Shown here piece by piece: positions 50,534 through 58,456 of a stretch of DNA of 64,000 bases (the first letter of the stretch is position 1; the number at the start of each line of letters is the position of its first letter). Source of the DNA: Streptomyces luomodiensis (GTDB lineage Bacteria; Actinomycetota; Actinomycetes; Streptomycetales; Streptomycetaceae); the NCBI RefSeq assembly GCF_031679605.1, contig NZ_CP117522.1, positions 9,238,001-9,302,000 of the forward strand. The letters run 5' to 3'. Under the pieces are notes generated by a model. It saw only the letters and a program-made list of their open reading frames with translations. It was not told the origin of the DNA and ran no database searches. The position numbers and the translations under genes were made by a program.

Positions 50534-50565
50534 ACGAGCCCACCCCGCATGCGGGGTGGGCTCGT
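50534..50565. terminator. Terminator of the tRNA-like gene
   Basis: A perfect 32-bp palindrome: ACGAGCCCACCCCGCA followed by its exact complement, then TGGGTTTC. No gene other than the tRNA-like unit ends here, so a short independent transcript is implied. Confidence 0.85.
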
Positions 50566-50731
50566 TGGGTTTCAGGGGCGTCGTGGTGGCCCGACCCGGC
50601 CCCGGCCCGCCGGCCGTCGAGCTGCCCCGGCTCCCGCTGCCCAGGGCGTTCGCCGACCAGGCCCTCCGGGCTCGTGGCCGCACGCCGCCGGCTCGCGCGG
50701 CTGCTCACCGGCCCATGGGGGGACGGGCGCG

Positions 50732-51658
50732 TCAGGCGTCCGGGACCAGGAGGCTCTTCGCGGAGTCGCGGAAGTGGGCGATGAGCGGGTTGCGGTCGTC
50801 GGCACGGGTGACGACGACCACCTGACAGGGTTCGACTCCCTCGATGGGTACGGTGGCGAGGTCGTCCCGGAGCGCGCAGCGCCGGTCATAGGCCGGCACG
50901 AGGGCGATGGCCTGGCCGTCGGCGACCAGTTCCAGCTTGTCCTCGAAGGTGTCGACGAGCACCGGACCGTGGGGAGCCGGGGCACCGTCCGGGCGGGGAT
51001 CGAGCCGCCAGAACCCGTTCCACACCGCGGCCATGCCGGCAACGGCCACCAGGGGTTCGTCGGCGAAGTCGGCCGGGCTGACCGACTCCTTGCCCGCGAG
51101 GGGGTGGGAGGCGGGCACGAGCAGGACCCGGGGTTCGTCGTAGAGGACGGTCACGCGCAGGCCATCGGTCGGGATCGGCAGCGGCGTGCGGACGACAAGC
51201 GCGTCGACCCGGCGGTCGGGCAGGGCGCGGACCTGGTCCCAGTCCAGGTGACGGGTGCGGACGTGGGCGTCGGGATGGCGGTCGCGCAGGTCCCGCACCA
51301 CGGCGGTGATGACGAGGTCCTCGACGTATCCGATGGTGATCGTGCGCGCCGGCGCCGCGGCGCGCGCGGTGCGCACCGCCTGCTGGGCGGCGTGCAGGAG
51401 TGCCTGTGCCTGCGGCAGGAATGCCGCGCCGGCCGCGGTGAGGCCGCTGCCCTGCGTGGTGCGCTCCAGCAGGCGCACCCCGAGGACGTCCTCCAGCCGC
51501 TGGATCTGGCGGCTCAGGGACGGCTGGGCCAGATGCAGTGCCTCGGCTGCCCGGGTGACGTTCAGATGCTCGGCGACGACCACGAAGTACCGCACCAGCC
51601 GCAGGTCGAGGTCCGAAACGGCGGTGGGCGGTGAGGCGGGGGAGGACTCGTCGGGCAT
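50732..51658 (-). CDS. LysR-family transcriptional regulator
   Basis: 308 residues from ATG 51658, chosen because TATAAC lies exactly 6 nt upstream with no ribosome site, as in a leaderless mRNA; ATG 51682 would add 8 residues. N-terminal [49 protein letters not shown]. The C-terminal effector domain has [12 protein letters not shown]. The target is unknown; the nearest co-directional gene is the NmrA-like one at 51896. Confidence 0.92.
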   Translation of the reverse strand: MPDESSPASPPTAVSDLDLRLVRYFVVVAEHLNVTRAAEALHLAQPSLSRQIQRLEDVLGVRLLERTTQGSGLTAAGAAFLPQAQALLHAAQQAVRTARAAAPARTITIGYVEDLVITAVVRDLRDRHPDAHVRTRHLDWDQVRALPDRRVDALVVRTPLPIPTDGLRVTVLYDEPRVLLVPASHPLAGKESVSPADFADEPLVAVAGMAAVWNGFWRLDPRPDGAPAPHGPVLVDTFEDKLELVADGQAIALVPAYDRRCALRDDLATVPIEGVEPCQVVVVTRADDRNPLIAHFRDSAKSLLVPDA

Positions 51659-51895
51659 ACCGCCGTTATACCGCTCCGGCATGACGGGTGCGAAACAGAA
51701 CCGTGGACGCCCAGCGCGGAGGGTCGTCGACGCGCCGGGGACCGCCGGCGCCTCACACGCTCACCGCACGTGCAGCGTGTGCGCGATGGCCACCGGGCGC
51801 GGCCGTGCCGAGGACGCCGACAACCGCACGAGGCCGAACCGGGCGCCGAACCACGCCGGGTGAACACGCCGATCAGCCGGTGACGCGCCGAGGGC

Positions 51896-52747
51896 CTACC
51901 GGAAGGCGTCGACGTGGTCGGTGACAAAGGCGCGCAGGCCGCGGGGGCTGGTTCCGGTGAGAGAGGCGACATCGTCGGACAGCCACGCGGCGTCTCCCTC
52001 CGCGATCAGGCCGAAGACCTGGGCGTTGGAGGCGGCGACCGGCTCGGGCAGCCCTGCCTGGACCATTGCCTCCCGGTGCTGCTCGGGCGTGATCCGGCGG
52101 TACTCGATCTCCTGGCCCAGGGCGTGGGTCAGCTCGGCGGCCACGTCGGCGTAGGTGATGAGCTCCGGCCCGGTCAGCAAGTAGGTGCGCCCCACGTGAC
52201 CGGCGGGAGCGGCTGCCACGGCCGCCGCGCTTGCGGACACGTCACGGGCATCGACCATCCCGAACCGGCCCTCGCCGGCCGACATGACGAACCCGTGCGT
52301 CTGCTTGATCATCGGGGCCACGGCGAACAGATTCTGCATGAGGAGATTCGGCCCGAGCAGCGTGTACCGGAGTCCACTCGCCCTCAGGTGAGCCTCGATG
52401 CGCGCATGGTCGCGGCGGCGGTCGACGGGGGAGTCGGGTGTGGCCTTGTGATTCGTGATCTTGACGACGTGTTGCACGCCCTGGCGTACGGCGCTGTCGA
52501 TGACGGCGATCTCCTGGCCGGGAACCGACGGGCTGATGAGCAGCAGGGTGCCGACACCGCGCATCGCCTGATCCAGCGTATGCGGGCGGTCGAAGTCACC
52601 AACGGCAACCTCTACGCCGCTCCAGGCGCCGTCCTTCGGTACGCGGGACGTGTCGCGCACCAACGCCCTGGTGGGGAGGTCGCGCCCGGCGAGCAGGCGA
52701 ACCGCTTCGGAACCGATCCTGCCGGTCGCTCCGGTAACCAAGATCAT
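51896..52747 (-). CDS. NmrA/QorB-like NAD(P)-binding oxidoreductase
   Basis: 283 residues from ATG 52747. VTGATGRIGSEAVRLL at the N-terminus is the atypical-SDR dinucleotide motif; the canonical YxxxK is absent, as in NmrA/QorB-type proteins (GPNLLMQNLFAVAP, TYLLTGPELITYADVAAEL). It probably reduces quinones or senses NADP. It is divergent from an HxlR regulator, the usual pairing for redox-induced quinone reductases. Confidence 0.9.
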   Translation of the reverse strand: MILVTGATGRIGSEAVRLLAGRDLPTRALVRDTSRVPKDGAWSGVEVAVGDFDRPHTLDQAMRGVGTLLLISPSVPGQEIAVIDSAVRQGVQHVVKITNHKATPDSPVDRRRDHARIEAHLRASGLRYTLLGPNLLMQNLFAVAPMIKQTHGFVMSAGEGRFGMVDARDVSASAAAVAAAPAGHVGRTYLLTGPELITYADVAAELTHALGQEIEYRRITPEQHREAMVQAGLPEPVAASNAQVFGLIAEGDAAWLSDDVASLTGTSPRGLRAFVTDHVDAFR

Positions 52748-52857
52748 GGCGTCTCCTTCAACAGGCGTAGAGAAAGTGAGGCCGCTGCGTCACCGCGAGC
52801 GGCCTCACAAGCCTGCCTGTGGCTGGTATCGATTGTGAAGGAGGAACCGTTTGGATA

Positions 52858-52869
52858 TATAGGTACCTC
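52858..52869 (+). promoter_or_regulatory. Leaderless promoter element with AGGTACCT palindrome
   Basis: TATAGG (52858-52863) lies 6 nt before ATG 52870, overlapping the 8-bp palindrome AGGTACCT (52861-52868). A wider inverted pair TGGTATC/GATACCA flanks it. Probably the HxlR operator/promoter. Confidence 0.45.
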
Positions 52870-53256
52870 ATGGATACCAACTCGGGGATCACCTATGCGA
52901 AAGACTGTCCGTCGCGCACGGTACTGAGCGTTCTGGCGAACAAGTGGTCGCTCTATGTACTCGGAGTGCTGAGCGGGAACGACCGGCCGCTCCGCTTCAC
53001 CGAACTGCGCCGGCACATCGAAGGCGTGACGCAGAAGTCCCTCACCCAGGCGCTGCGCAACCTCGAACGCGACGGCCTGGTCAGCCGCACCATCCACCCG
53101 ACCATCCCTCCGCGTGTCGAGTACCGCCTCACCGACCTCGGCCGCGAAGCGGGAACGCTCACCACCGCGATCGCCGACTGGTCCAAGACCAACGCGGCCC
53201 GCGTGCACGCGGCCCGCGCCGCCTACGACGCCCGCCTGGCCGACGACCGGGCCTGA
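52870..53256 (+). CDS. HxlR-family transcriptional regulator
   Basis: 128 residues from ATG 52870. HxlR winged helix: CPSRTVLSVLANKWSLYVLGVLSGNDRPLRFTELRRHIEGVTQKSLTQALRNLERDGLVSR. An N-terminal Cys in DCPS matches the redox-sensing cysteine of YodB/QorR relatives. It is divergent from the NmrA-like gene and probably represses it until electrophile or oxidative stress. Confidence 0.92.
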   Translation: MDTNSGITYAKDCPSRTVLSVLANKWSLYVLGVLSGNDRPLRFTELRRHIEGVTQKSLTQALRNLERDGLVSRTIHPTIPPRVEYRLTDLGREAGTLTTAIADWSKTNAARVHAARAAYDARLADDRA

Positions 53257-53399
53257 CCCGGAAGCTACGGGCCCTGCGAGTGCGACGCCTGGCCCGCGCG
53301 GCGGCTCGGGATGACCCTGCGTCCGTGGACCACGTGCCGACCGCTGGCCGTCGGATCGCCCATGCGATCTGACCAGTTGCTCATTATTCCCCCGCGTTA

Positions 53400-53429
53400 T
53401 TGACCCAGGTGACGCGTGCCGCATACCTT
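53400..53429 (+). promoter_or_regulatory. Sigma-70-type promoter for the MFS gene
   Basis: TTGACC (53400-53405) and TACCTT (53424-53429) with an 18-bp spacer, about 105 bp before the GTG start. The rest of the 277-bp gap after the HxlR gene shows nothing else. Confidence 0.5.
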
Positions 53430-53532
53430 GCCCGGCATCGTGGCCTGGCGTGCCGTGACCGCCGCGGGTCCCTGGGACGGGGCCCCGTCGTACGCGCTGG
53501 GGCACCGCTGTCGCCTCAAGGAGGAGAATGCC

Positions 53533-54978
53533 GTGGCAGTGAACGACGTGGGTGCCGCCGCTCGTTCCGAATCAGCGCTCATCGCCGCTCGGCTCGACCG
53601 GCTTCCGGTCGCCCGGTGGCATTGGAGACGGACGCTCCTGGTGGGGCTGGCCGCGTTCTTCGACCTCTACGAGGTCTTCATGAGCGGCGTCCTGGGAGGT
53701 GTCCTGGGCGAGGAGTGGCATCTGGGGAAGTACGTCAAGGCCACGCTGATCGCTGCCCCGTTCGTCGGGATGATCTTCGGCGCCATCTTCCTGGGCATCG
53801 CCTCGGACCGGTACGGCCGCCGGCGCATGTTCATGATCAACCTGGGTACCTACTCGGTGCTCTCGGTGCTCGCCGCCTTCTCGCCGAACATCGGCGTGCT
53901 CATCGCGATCCGGCTGCTGTGCGGCGTCTTCATGGGGGCCGAGCTGATCCTGATCGACACCTACCTGAGCGAATACATGCCGAAGCTCAGGCGCGGCCGG
54001 ATGATCGCGGTCGCCTACACCATCGGGTTCTTCGGCACCCCGGTCGTCGCACTACTCGGCGGTGTGCTGGTCGCCCGCTCGCACTTCCTGTGGGAGGGCT
54101 GGCGCTGGCTGCTGCTGTGCGGCGGTCTGGGAGCGATGGCCGTGTTCATCGTGCGCCGCGGGTTGCCGGAGTCCGCGCGGTGGCTCGCCGAGCGGGGCCG
54201 GGTCGAGGAGGCGGACCGGATCGTCACCGACATCGAGCGCGTCGTGGAGGCCGAGCGGGGGCCGCTGCCCGCCCCGGAGCCGCCGGCGCCGGTCACGGTG
54301 TGGCGGGTCTCGCTGGCCGACATGTTCCGGCCGCCGTACCGGCGCCGGACGGTGATGCTCTGGGTCTTCCAACTGCTCCAGACCGTGGGCCAGTACGGCT
54401 TCTCGTCGCTGGTGCCGATCGTGCTGCTGGACAAGGGCTACGACATCGTCGACTCACTCGGCTACACGGCCATGACCTTCATCGGCGCACCCGTCGGTGC
54501 GGCGATCGCCATTCCGCTGGTCGAGCGGTACGAGCGCAAGCACCTGATCATCGCGTCCGGGCTGATCACGGCCGGCGCCGGGCTGCTGTTCGGGACCGCG
54601 ACCTCACCGGTGCTCATCGTCGCGACGGGCCTGGTCATCACGATGTCGAACAACGTGTTGAGCGGGGCCTACCACATCTACCACACCGAACTGTTCCCGA
54701 CTCAGGTCCGCAGCTCCGCGATCGGCATGGCCTACGCGCTGTCCCGTCTGTCGGCGGCCGCGTTGCCGTTCGCGGGCGTGGCGCTGCTGGACGCCTTCGG
54801 CTCGATCGGTGTCTTCATCGGCTCGGCCACCCTGCTGGTGCTGATGTGCGTGAACGTCGGTGTCCTGGGGCCGCGGAGCAACGGCCGCAGCCTCGAAGCG
54901 ATCACCGGTGAGACGGCGGAGGCCGGCACCGGGGAGCCGGCGTCCTCGGCGGTCCGCGCCGACGTGACCAACGCCTGA
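53533..54978 (+). CDS. MFS transporter (sugar/aromatic-acid type)
   Basis: 481 residues from GTG 53533, with AAGGAGGAG 6 nt upstream. Twelve TM helices with FFDLYEVFMSGVLGGVLG in TM1, ASDRYGRRRMF in loop 2-3 and GLPESARWLAERGRVEEA before the central loop, as in sugar-porter/AAHS-like permeases. It converges on leuD-like with a strong terminator between. The substrate may be an acid handled by the LeuCD-like enzyme, but that is only neighbourhood. Confidence 0.88.
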   Translation: MAVNDVGAAARSESALIAARLDRLPVARWHWRRTLLVGLAAFFDLYEVFMSGVLGGVLGEEWHLGKYVKATLIAAPFVGMIFGAIFLGIASDRYGRRRMFMINLGTYSVLSVLAAFSPNIGVLIAIRLLCGVFMGAELILIDTYLSEYMPKLRRGRMIAVAYTIGFFGTPVVALLGGVLVARSHFLWEGWRWLLLCGGLGAMAVFIVRRGLPESARWLAERGRVEEADRIVTDIERVVEAERGPLPAPEPPAPVTVWRVSLADMFRPPYRRRTVMLWVFQLLQTVGQYGFSSLVPIVLLDKGYDIVDSLGYTAMTFIGAPVGAAIAIPLVERYERKHLIIASGLITAGAGLLFGTATSPVLIVATGLVITMSNNVLSGAYHIYHTELFPTQVRSSAIGMAYALSRLSAAALPFAGVALLDAFGSIGVFIGSATLLVLMCVNVGVLGPRSNGRSLEAITGETAEAGTGEPASSAVRADVTNA

Positions 54979-54995
54979 GCCGGCCTGACGGGCCT

Positions 54996-55042
54996 GACGG
55001 AGCGGGGCGGCCGCCGGTCACCGGCAGCCGCCCCGCTCCGTC
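54996..55042. terminator. Bidirectional terminator between MFS and leuD-like genes
   Basis: GACGGAGCGGGGCGGC pairs with GCCGCCCCGCTCCGTC (16 bp, perfect) around a 15-nt loop. Confidence 0.9.
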
Positions 55043-55093
55043 CGTGCCGCTCCGTCCGCCCCGCTTGGTCCGTGCCGCTTCGTCCGTCCCGTG

Positions 55094-55699
55094 CTACGAC
55101 AGCCGGGCGATCCGCCCGGTCGTCGGCAGGGCGGCACGCCGTCCGGCCTCGTACGCCTCGATGGCGTCCAGGTGGTCCAGCGTGTTGCCGATCTCGTCGA
55201 GCCCCGCCAGCAGACGCCTGCGGGTCTCGGCGGGCACGCTGAACCGCTGCCGGATGTCACCGGCCCGGACCTCACCGGCCTCCAGATCGACGGTGACGGG
55301 CGTGGTGGGCTCCCGGTCCAGGAGGTCCCACAGCCGGACGACGACGTCTTCGGGGACCACGACGGGCAGCAGCCCGTTCTGGTAGGCGTTACCGGTGAAG
55401 ATGTCGCCGAACCGCGGCGCGATGATCGCGCGGAACCCCCAGTCGGTCAGCGCGTAGACGGCGCCCTCACGCGAGGAGCCGGTGCCGAAGTCCCGGCCCG
55501 CGACGAGGACCGTCGCCGAGTCGAACGGCTCGCGGTTGAGGACGAACTCCGGGTCGTCCCGCCAGTCGGCGAACAGGTCCTGGCCGTAACCGGCCTTCGT
55601 CAGCCGGGTGAGGAAGCGGACCGGGATGATCTGGTCCGTGTCGACGTTGTCGATCCGCAGGGGCGCGGCCTGTCCGGTGTGGACGGTGAACGTGCGCAT
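55094..55699 (-). CDS. leuD: 3-isopropylmalate dehydratase small subunit-like protein
   Basis: 201 residues from ATG 55699, overlapping the large-subunit stop by one base (TGATG). Swivel-domain motifs NVDTDQIIP, RFLTRLTKAGYGQDLF, DFGTGSSREGAVYAL and GNAYQNGLLPV are present. The specificity loop resembles enterobacterial LeuD (FLxxxTxxGxG) more than the version I recall from Streptomyces housekeeping LeuD (YLKRVTRTGFE), so this may be a second copy acting on another 2- or 3-alkylmalate. Confidence 0.88.
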   Translation of the reverse strand: MRTFTVHTGQAAPLRIDNVDTDQIIPVRFLTRLTKAGYGQDLFADWRDDPEFVLNREPFDSATVLVAGRDFGTGSSREGAVYALTDWGFRAIIAPRFGDIFTGNAYQNGLLPVVVPEDVVVRLWDLLDREPTTPVTVDLEAGEVRAGDIRQRFSVPAETRRRLLAGLDEIGNTLDHLDAIEAYEAGRRAALPTTGRIARLS

Positions 55700-57117
55700 C
55701 AGCCGATGTCCTTCCGGGGCGCCAGGTCAGCGGGGGAGGCGAGGTGGCCGGCGACCGCGCTGGCGGCCGCCACCGCCGGTGCGACGATATGCGTCCGGGC
55801 GCCCTTGCCCTGCCGTCCCTCGAAGTTGCGGTTGCTGGTGGAGGCGGCCCGCTGTCCGGGGCGCAGCCGGTCCTCGTTGACCGCGGCGCACAGCGAGCAG
55901 CCCGCGGTGCGCAAGCGGACCCCGGCGGCGGTGAAGACCTCGTCGAGACCCTCCTCGACGGCCTGGGCGCGGACCGTGTCCGAGCCGGGCACGAGCACCA
56001 CCTCGACCCCGTCGGCGACCTTGCGGCCGCGCAGGACGTCGGCGGCCGCGCGGAGGTCCTCGATCCGGCCGTTGGTACAGGACCCGATGAACACCGTGTC
56101 GATCTCGACGTCCCGCAGGGAGGTACCGGGCTCCAGGGCCATGTAGCCGAGCGCGCGCTCGGCCGCCGCCCGCTCCTGCGGATCGGCGAAGGACGACGGA
56201 TGCGGTACGACGCCGTCGAGCGGTGCGGCCTGTCCGGGGTTGGTGCCCCAGGTGACGTACGGGGCGATCGTGGAGCCGTCGAGCACGACCTCCTTGTCGA
56301 ACACCGCGTCCTCGTCGGACCGCAGGGTGCGCCAGTACGCGAGCTCGGCCTCCCAGGCGTCTCCCGCCGGGGCGTGCGGACGGCCCTCGAGGTAGGCGAA
56401 GGTCTTCTCGTCCGGGGCCACCATGCCGGCGCGGGAGCCGGCTTCGACGGTCATGTTGCACACCGTCATCCGGCCCTCCATCGACAGGGCGTCGATGGCG
56501 GAGCCCTGGTACTCGACGATGTGCCCCTGCGCCCCCGCCGTCCCGATCCGGGCGATCAGCGCCAGGATCAGGTCCTTGGCGTACACGCCGTCGGCGAGGG
56601 TGCCGGTCACGGTCACCCGCATCGTCCTCGGCCGGGTCATGGGCAGCGTCTGGGTGGCGAGCACGTGCTCGACCTGGGAGGTGCCGATGCCGAAGGCGAG
56701 GGCCCCGAACGCCCCGAGCGTGGTGGTGTGCGAGTCGCAGCACACGACCGTCATCCCGGGGTGCACGAGCCCGAGCTCCGGCGCGATCACGTGCACGATG
56801 CCGCGTTGCCGGTCCCCGGCCCGGTAGACCTCGATGCCGAACTCGGCGCAGTTCTCGGCCAGCAGCGCGGCCTGCCTGCGCATCGCCGGGTCCTCGATCC
56901 GCTGGAACAGGTCCACCGTGGGCACCAGGTGGTCCTCGGTGCCCAGGGTGAGGTCCGGGCGGCGCACGGTACGGCCGGCGGCGCGCAGACCGTCGAACGC
57001 GATCGGCGTGTTGACCTCGTGCAGCAGGTGCAGATCGACGTAGAGCAGGTCGGGCTCCCCGGGGGCGGAGCGAACGAGGTGCGATCGCCACACCTTCTCG
57101 GCCAGCGTCTGTCCCAT
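55699..57117 (-). CDS. leuC: 3-isopropylmalate dehydratase large subunit-like protein
   Basis: 472 residues from ATG 57117 with AGGGAGAG upstream. Aconitase-family Fe-S protein: [45 protein letters not shown] and [13 protein letters not shown] carry the three [4Fe-4S] cysteines; [20 protein letters not shown] closes the domain. With the small subunit it interconverts isopropylmalates or analogues. It is divergent from an Lrp/AsnC gene across 163 bp that contains a 17-bp direct repeat. Confidence 0.92.
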   Translation of the reverse strand: MGQTLAEKVWRSHLVRSAPGEPDLLYVDLHLLHEVNTPIAFDGLRAAGRTVRRPDLTLGTEDHLVPTVDLFQRIEDPAMRRQAALLAENCAEFGIEVYRAGDRQRGIVHVIAPELGLVHPGMTVVCCDSHTTTLGAFGALAFGIGTSQVEHVLATQTLPMTRPRTMRVTVTGTLADGVYAKDLILALIARIGTAGAQGHIVEYQGSAIDALSMEGRMTVCNMTVEAGSRAGMVAPDEKTFAYLEGRPHAPAGDAWEAELAYWRTLRSDEDAVFDKEVVLDGSTIAPYVTWGTNPGQAAPLDGVVPHPSSFADPQERAAAERALGYMALEPGTSLRDVEIDTVFIGSCTNGRIEDLRAAADVLRGRKVADGVEVVLVPGSDTVRAQAVEEGLDEVFTAAGVRLRTAGCSLCAAVNEDRLRPGQRAASTSNRNFEGRQGKGARTHIVAPAVAAASAVAGHLASPADLAPRKDIG

Positions 57118-57130
57118 GCGTCTCTCCCTT

Positions 57131-57166
57131 TGACTGGTCAGGTCCGGCGTGACTGGTCAGGTCCGG
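57131..57166. repeat. Direct repeat upstream of the leuC-like gene
   Basis: TGACTGGTCAGGTCCGG occurs at 57131-57147 and 57150-57166, 19 bp apart, immediately upstream of the leuC-like start. It could be a tandem regulator site or part of the 5' leader; a third partial GGTCAGACTGAC follows. Confidence 0.75.
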
Positions 57167-57280
57167 TCAGACTGACGTCCTTCTGTCCAGGAGTTCAAGT
57201 GACCGCGACAGTCCCTTACCATTGGCGCAGAATTCACCGCCGCACCATTGCCAGGTGTTCATACGGAAGGTCGAGATGAG

Positions 57281-57757
57281 ATGTCAGCGTTTCTGGAACC
57301 GTTAGACCTCGACGTCCTGCGCCTCATCGCGGAGGAGCCCCGCGCCGGAGTCCGTGAGTACGCGCGCAGGCTCGGCGTCGCCCGCGCGACCGTGCAGGCG
57401 CGGGTGGACAAGCTCCAGCGCCTCGGCATCCTCATCAGCTGGCGCCCGCAGTTCGATCCGGCGGCGATGGGCTACTCCGGACTGGCCTACGTCCGGCTGC
57501 ACATCGCCCAGGGCATGATCGAGCAGACGCTCAGCGGGCTGGCCGACATTCCGGAGGTCATCGAGGCGAACGCGGTCGCGGGCAACGCCGACCTGCTCTG
57601 CCGTGTGGTGGCGAAGGACAACGCCGGTCTGGAGGAGGTGCTCCAGCAGATCATCGCGATCGACGGGGTCCAGCGCACCTCGACCGAGGTCGTGCTCAGC
57701 CGCCGTCTCATGCCGCGGATCGTGCCCCTGATCGCCAAGCTGCACGGGGAACTCTGA
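57281..57757 (+). CDS. Lrp/AsnC-family regulator
   Basis: 158 residues from ATG 57281. HTH: DLDVLRLIAEEPRAGVREYARRLGVARATVQARVDKLQRLGIL. The C-terminal RAM domain begins SGLAYVRLHIAQG and has VIEANAVAGNADLLCRVVAKD. It is divergent from the leuC-like gene and convergent with a second Lrp-type gene. It probably senses an amino acid or keto acid. Confidence 0.92.
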   Translation: MSAFLEPLDLDVLRLIAEEPRAGVREYARRLGVARATVQARVDKLQRLGILISWRPQFDPAAMGYSGLAYVRLHIAQGMIEQTLSGLADIPEVIEANAVAGNADLLCRVVAKDNAGLEEVLQQIIAIDGVQRTSTEVVLSRRLMPRIVPLIAKLHGEL

Positions 57758-57792
57758 GCGGGAAGCCGCACGCGGAACTCTGAGCGGGAAGC
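57742..57792. repeat. 25-bp tandem duplication at the 3' end of the Lrp gene
   Basis: GCACGGGGAACTCTGAGC and the following seven bases recur 26 bp later with one mismatch, duplicating the last codons and stop. It is a recent local duplication with no effect on the protein. Confidence 0.85.
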
Positions 57793-57818
57793 GGGGGACC
57801 CAAGGGCTGACCGCCGTC

Positions 57819-58265
57819 TCAGTCCTCCCTCGACCACGACCCGAGCACCATCAGGGTCCTGGTGCCGATGACCTTGCCCGTGCCGCGCAGCCGGTCGATG
57901 ACCTCCTGGAGGTGGTTGATGTCGCGCACCCGCATGTGGACCAGGGCGTCGAGGTCTCCCGCGATGGTGAACACCGCCTGCACCTCGGGCGTACGGGTCG
58001 TGCTGCTGAGGATGTCCCTGACGCTGGTGGTACCGGCGTAGCGGAGCTCGGTGAAGGCCTCGATGCCCCAGCCGAGCTTGGCATGGTCGATCTTGACGGT
58101 GAAGCCGGTGATGACCCCCGCCTGGCGCATACGGTCGATCCGGCGTTTGACCGCGGCGACGGAGAGCCCGACCTCGGGGGCCATCTCGGAGAACGTACGG
58201 CGGCCGTCCGCCTGGAGCAGGCGGAGCAACTGGTGATCGATCTCGTCCAACTCGTACGGCGTCAT
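57819..58265 (-). CDS. Lrp/AsnC-family regulator
   Basis: 148 residues from ATG 58265. HTH: LDEIDHQLLRLLQADGRRTFSEMAPEVGLSVAAVKRRIDRMRQAGVI; RAM domain with EAFTELRYAG, VFTIAGDLDALVHMRV and GTRTLMVLGSW. It is divergent from the indolepyruvate:ferredoxin oxidoreductase gene, the classic place for its activator or repressor. Confidence 0.93.
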   Translation of the reverse strand: MTPYELDEIDHQLLRLLQADGRRTFSEMAPEVGLSVAAVKRRIDRMRQAGVITGFTVKIDHAKLGWGIEAFTELRYAGTTSVRDILSSTTRTPEVQAVFTIAGDLDALVHMRVRDINHLQEVIDRLRGTGKVIGTRTLMVLGSWSRED

Positions 58266-58456
58266 CGCAAGCCCTCCGCCTCGGCACAATGACGCAATCA
58301 AATCGAGCTCATCGCGCTGTGTCCATAGGTTCTTTGCGTCTTCGCGGTGATCTCGCGCGCGGTCCTTGCGTCGGTCGAGGTGTGGTTGCTGTGCTGTGGA
58401 CCACTTCCCACTCCCTGCTTCCCACTCCCCGCTCCCCGGCTCTGTGGAGGATTTCC

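Noticed and set aside
58390-58440. Pyrimidine-rich repeats (CTTCCCACTCCC twice) before the oxidoreductase gene
   Set aside because: Low-complexity leader; no palindrome or known site can be supported.
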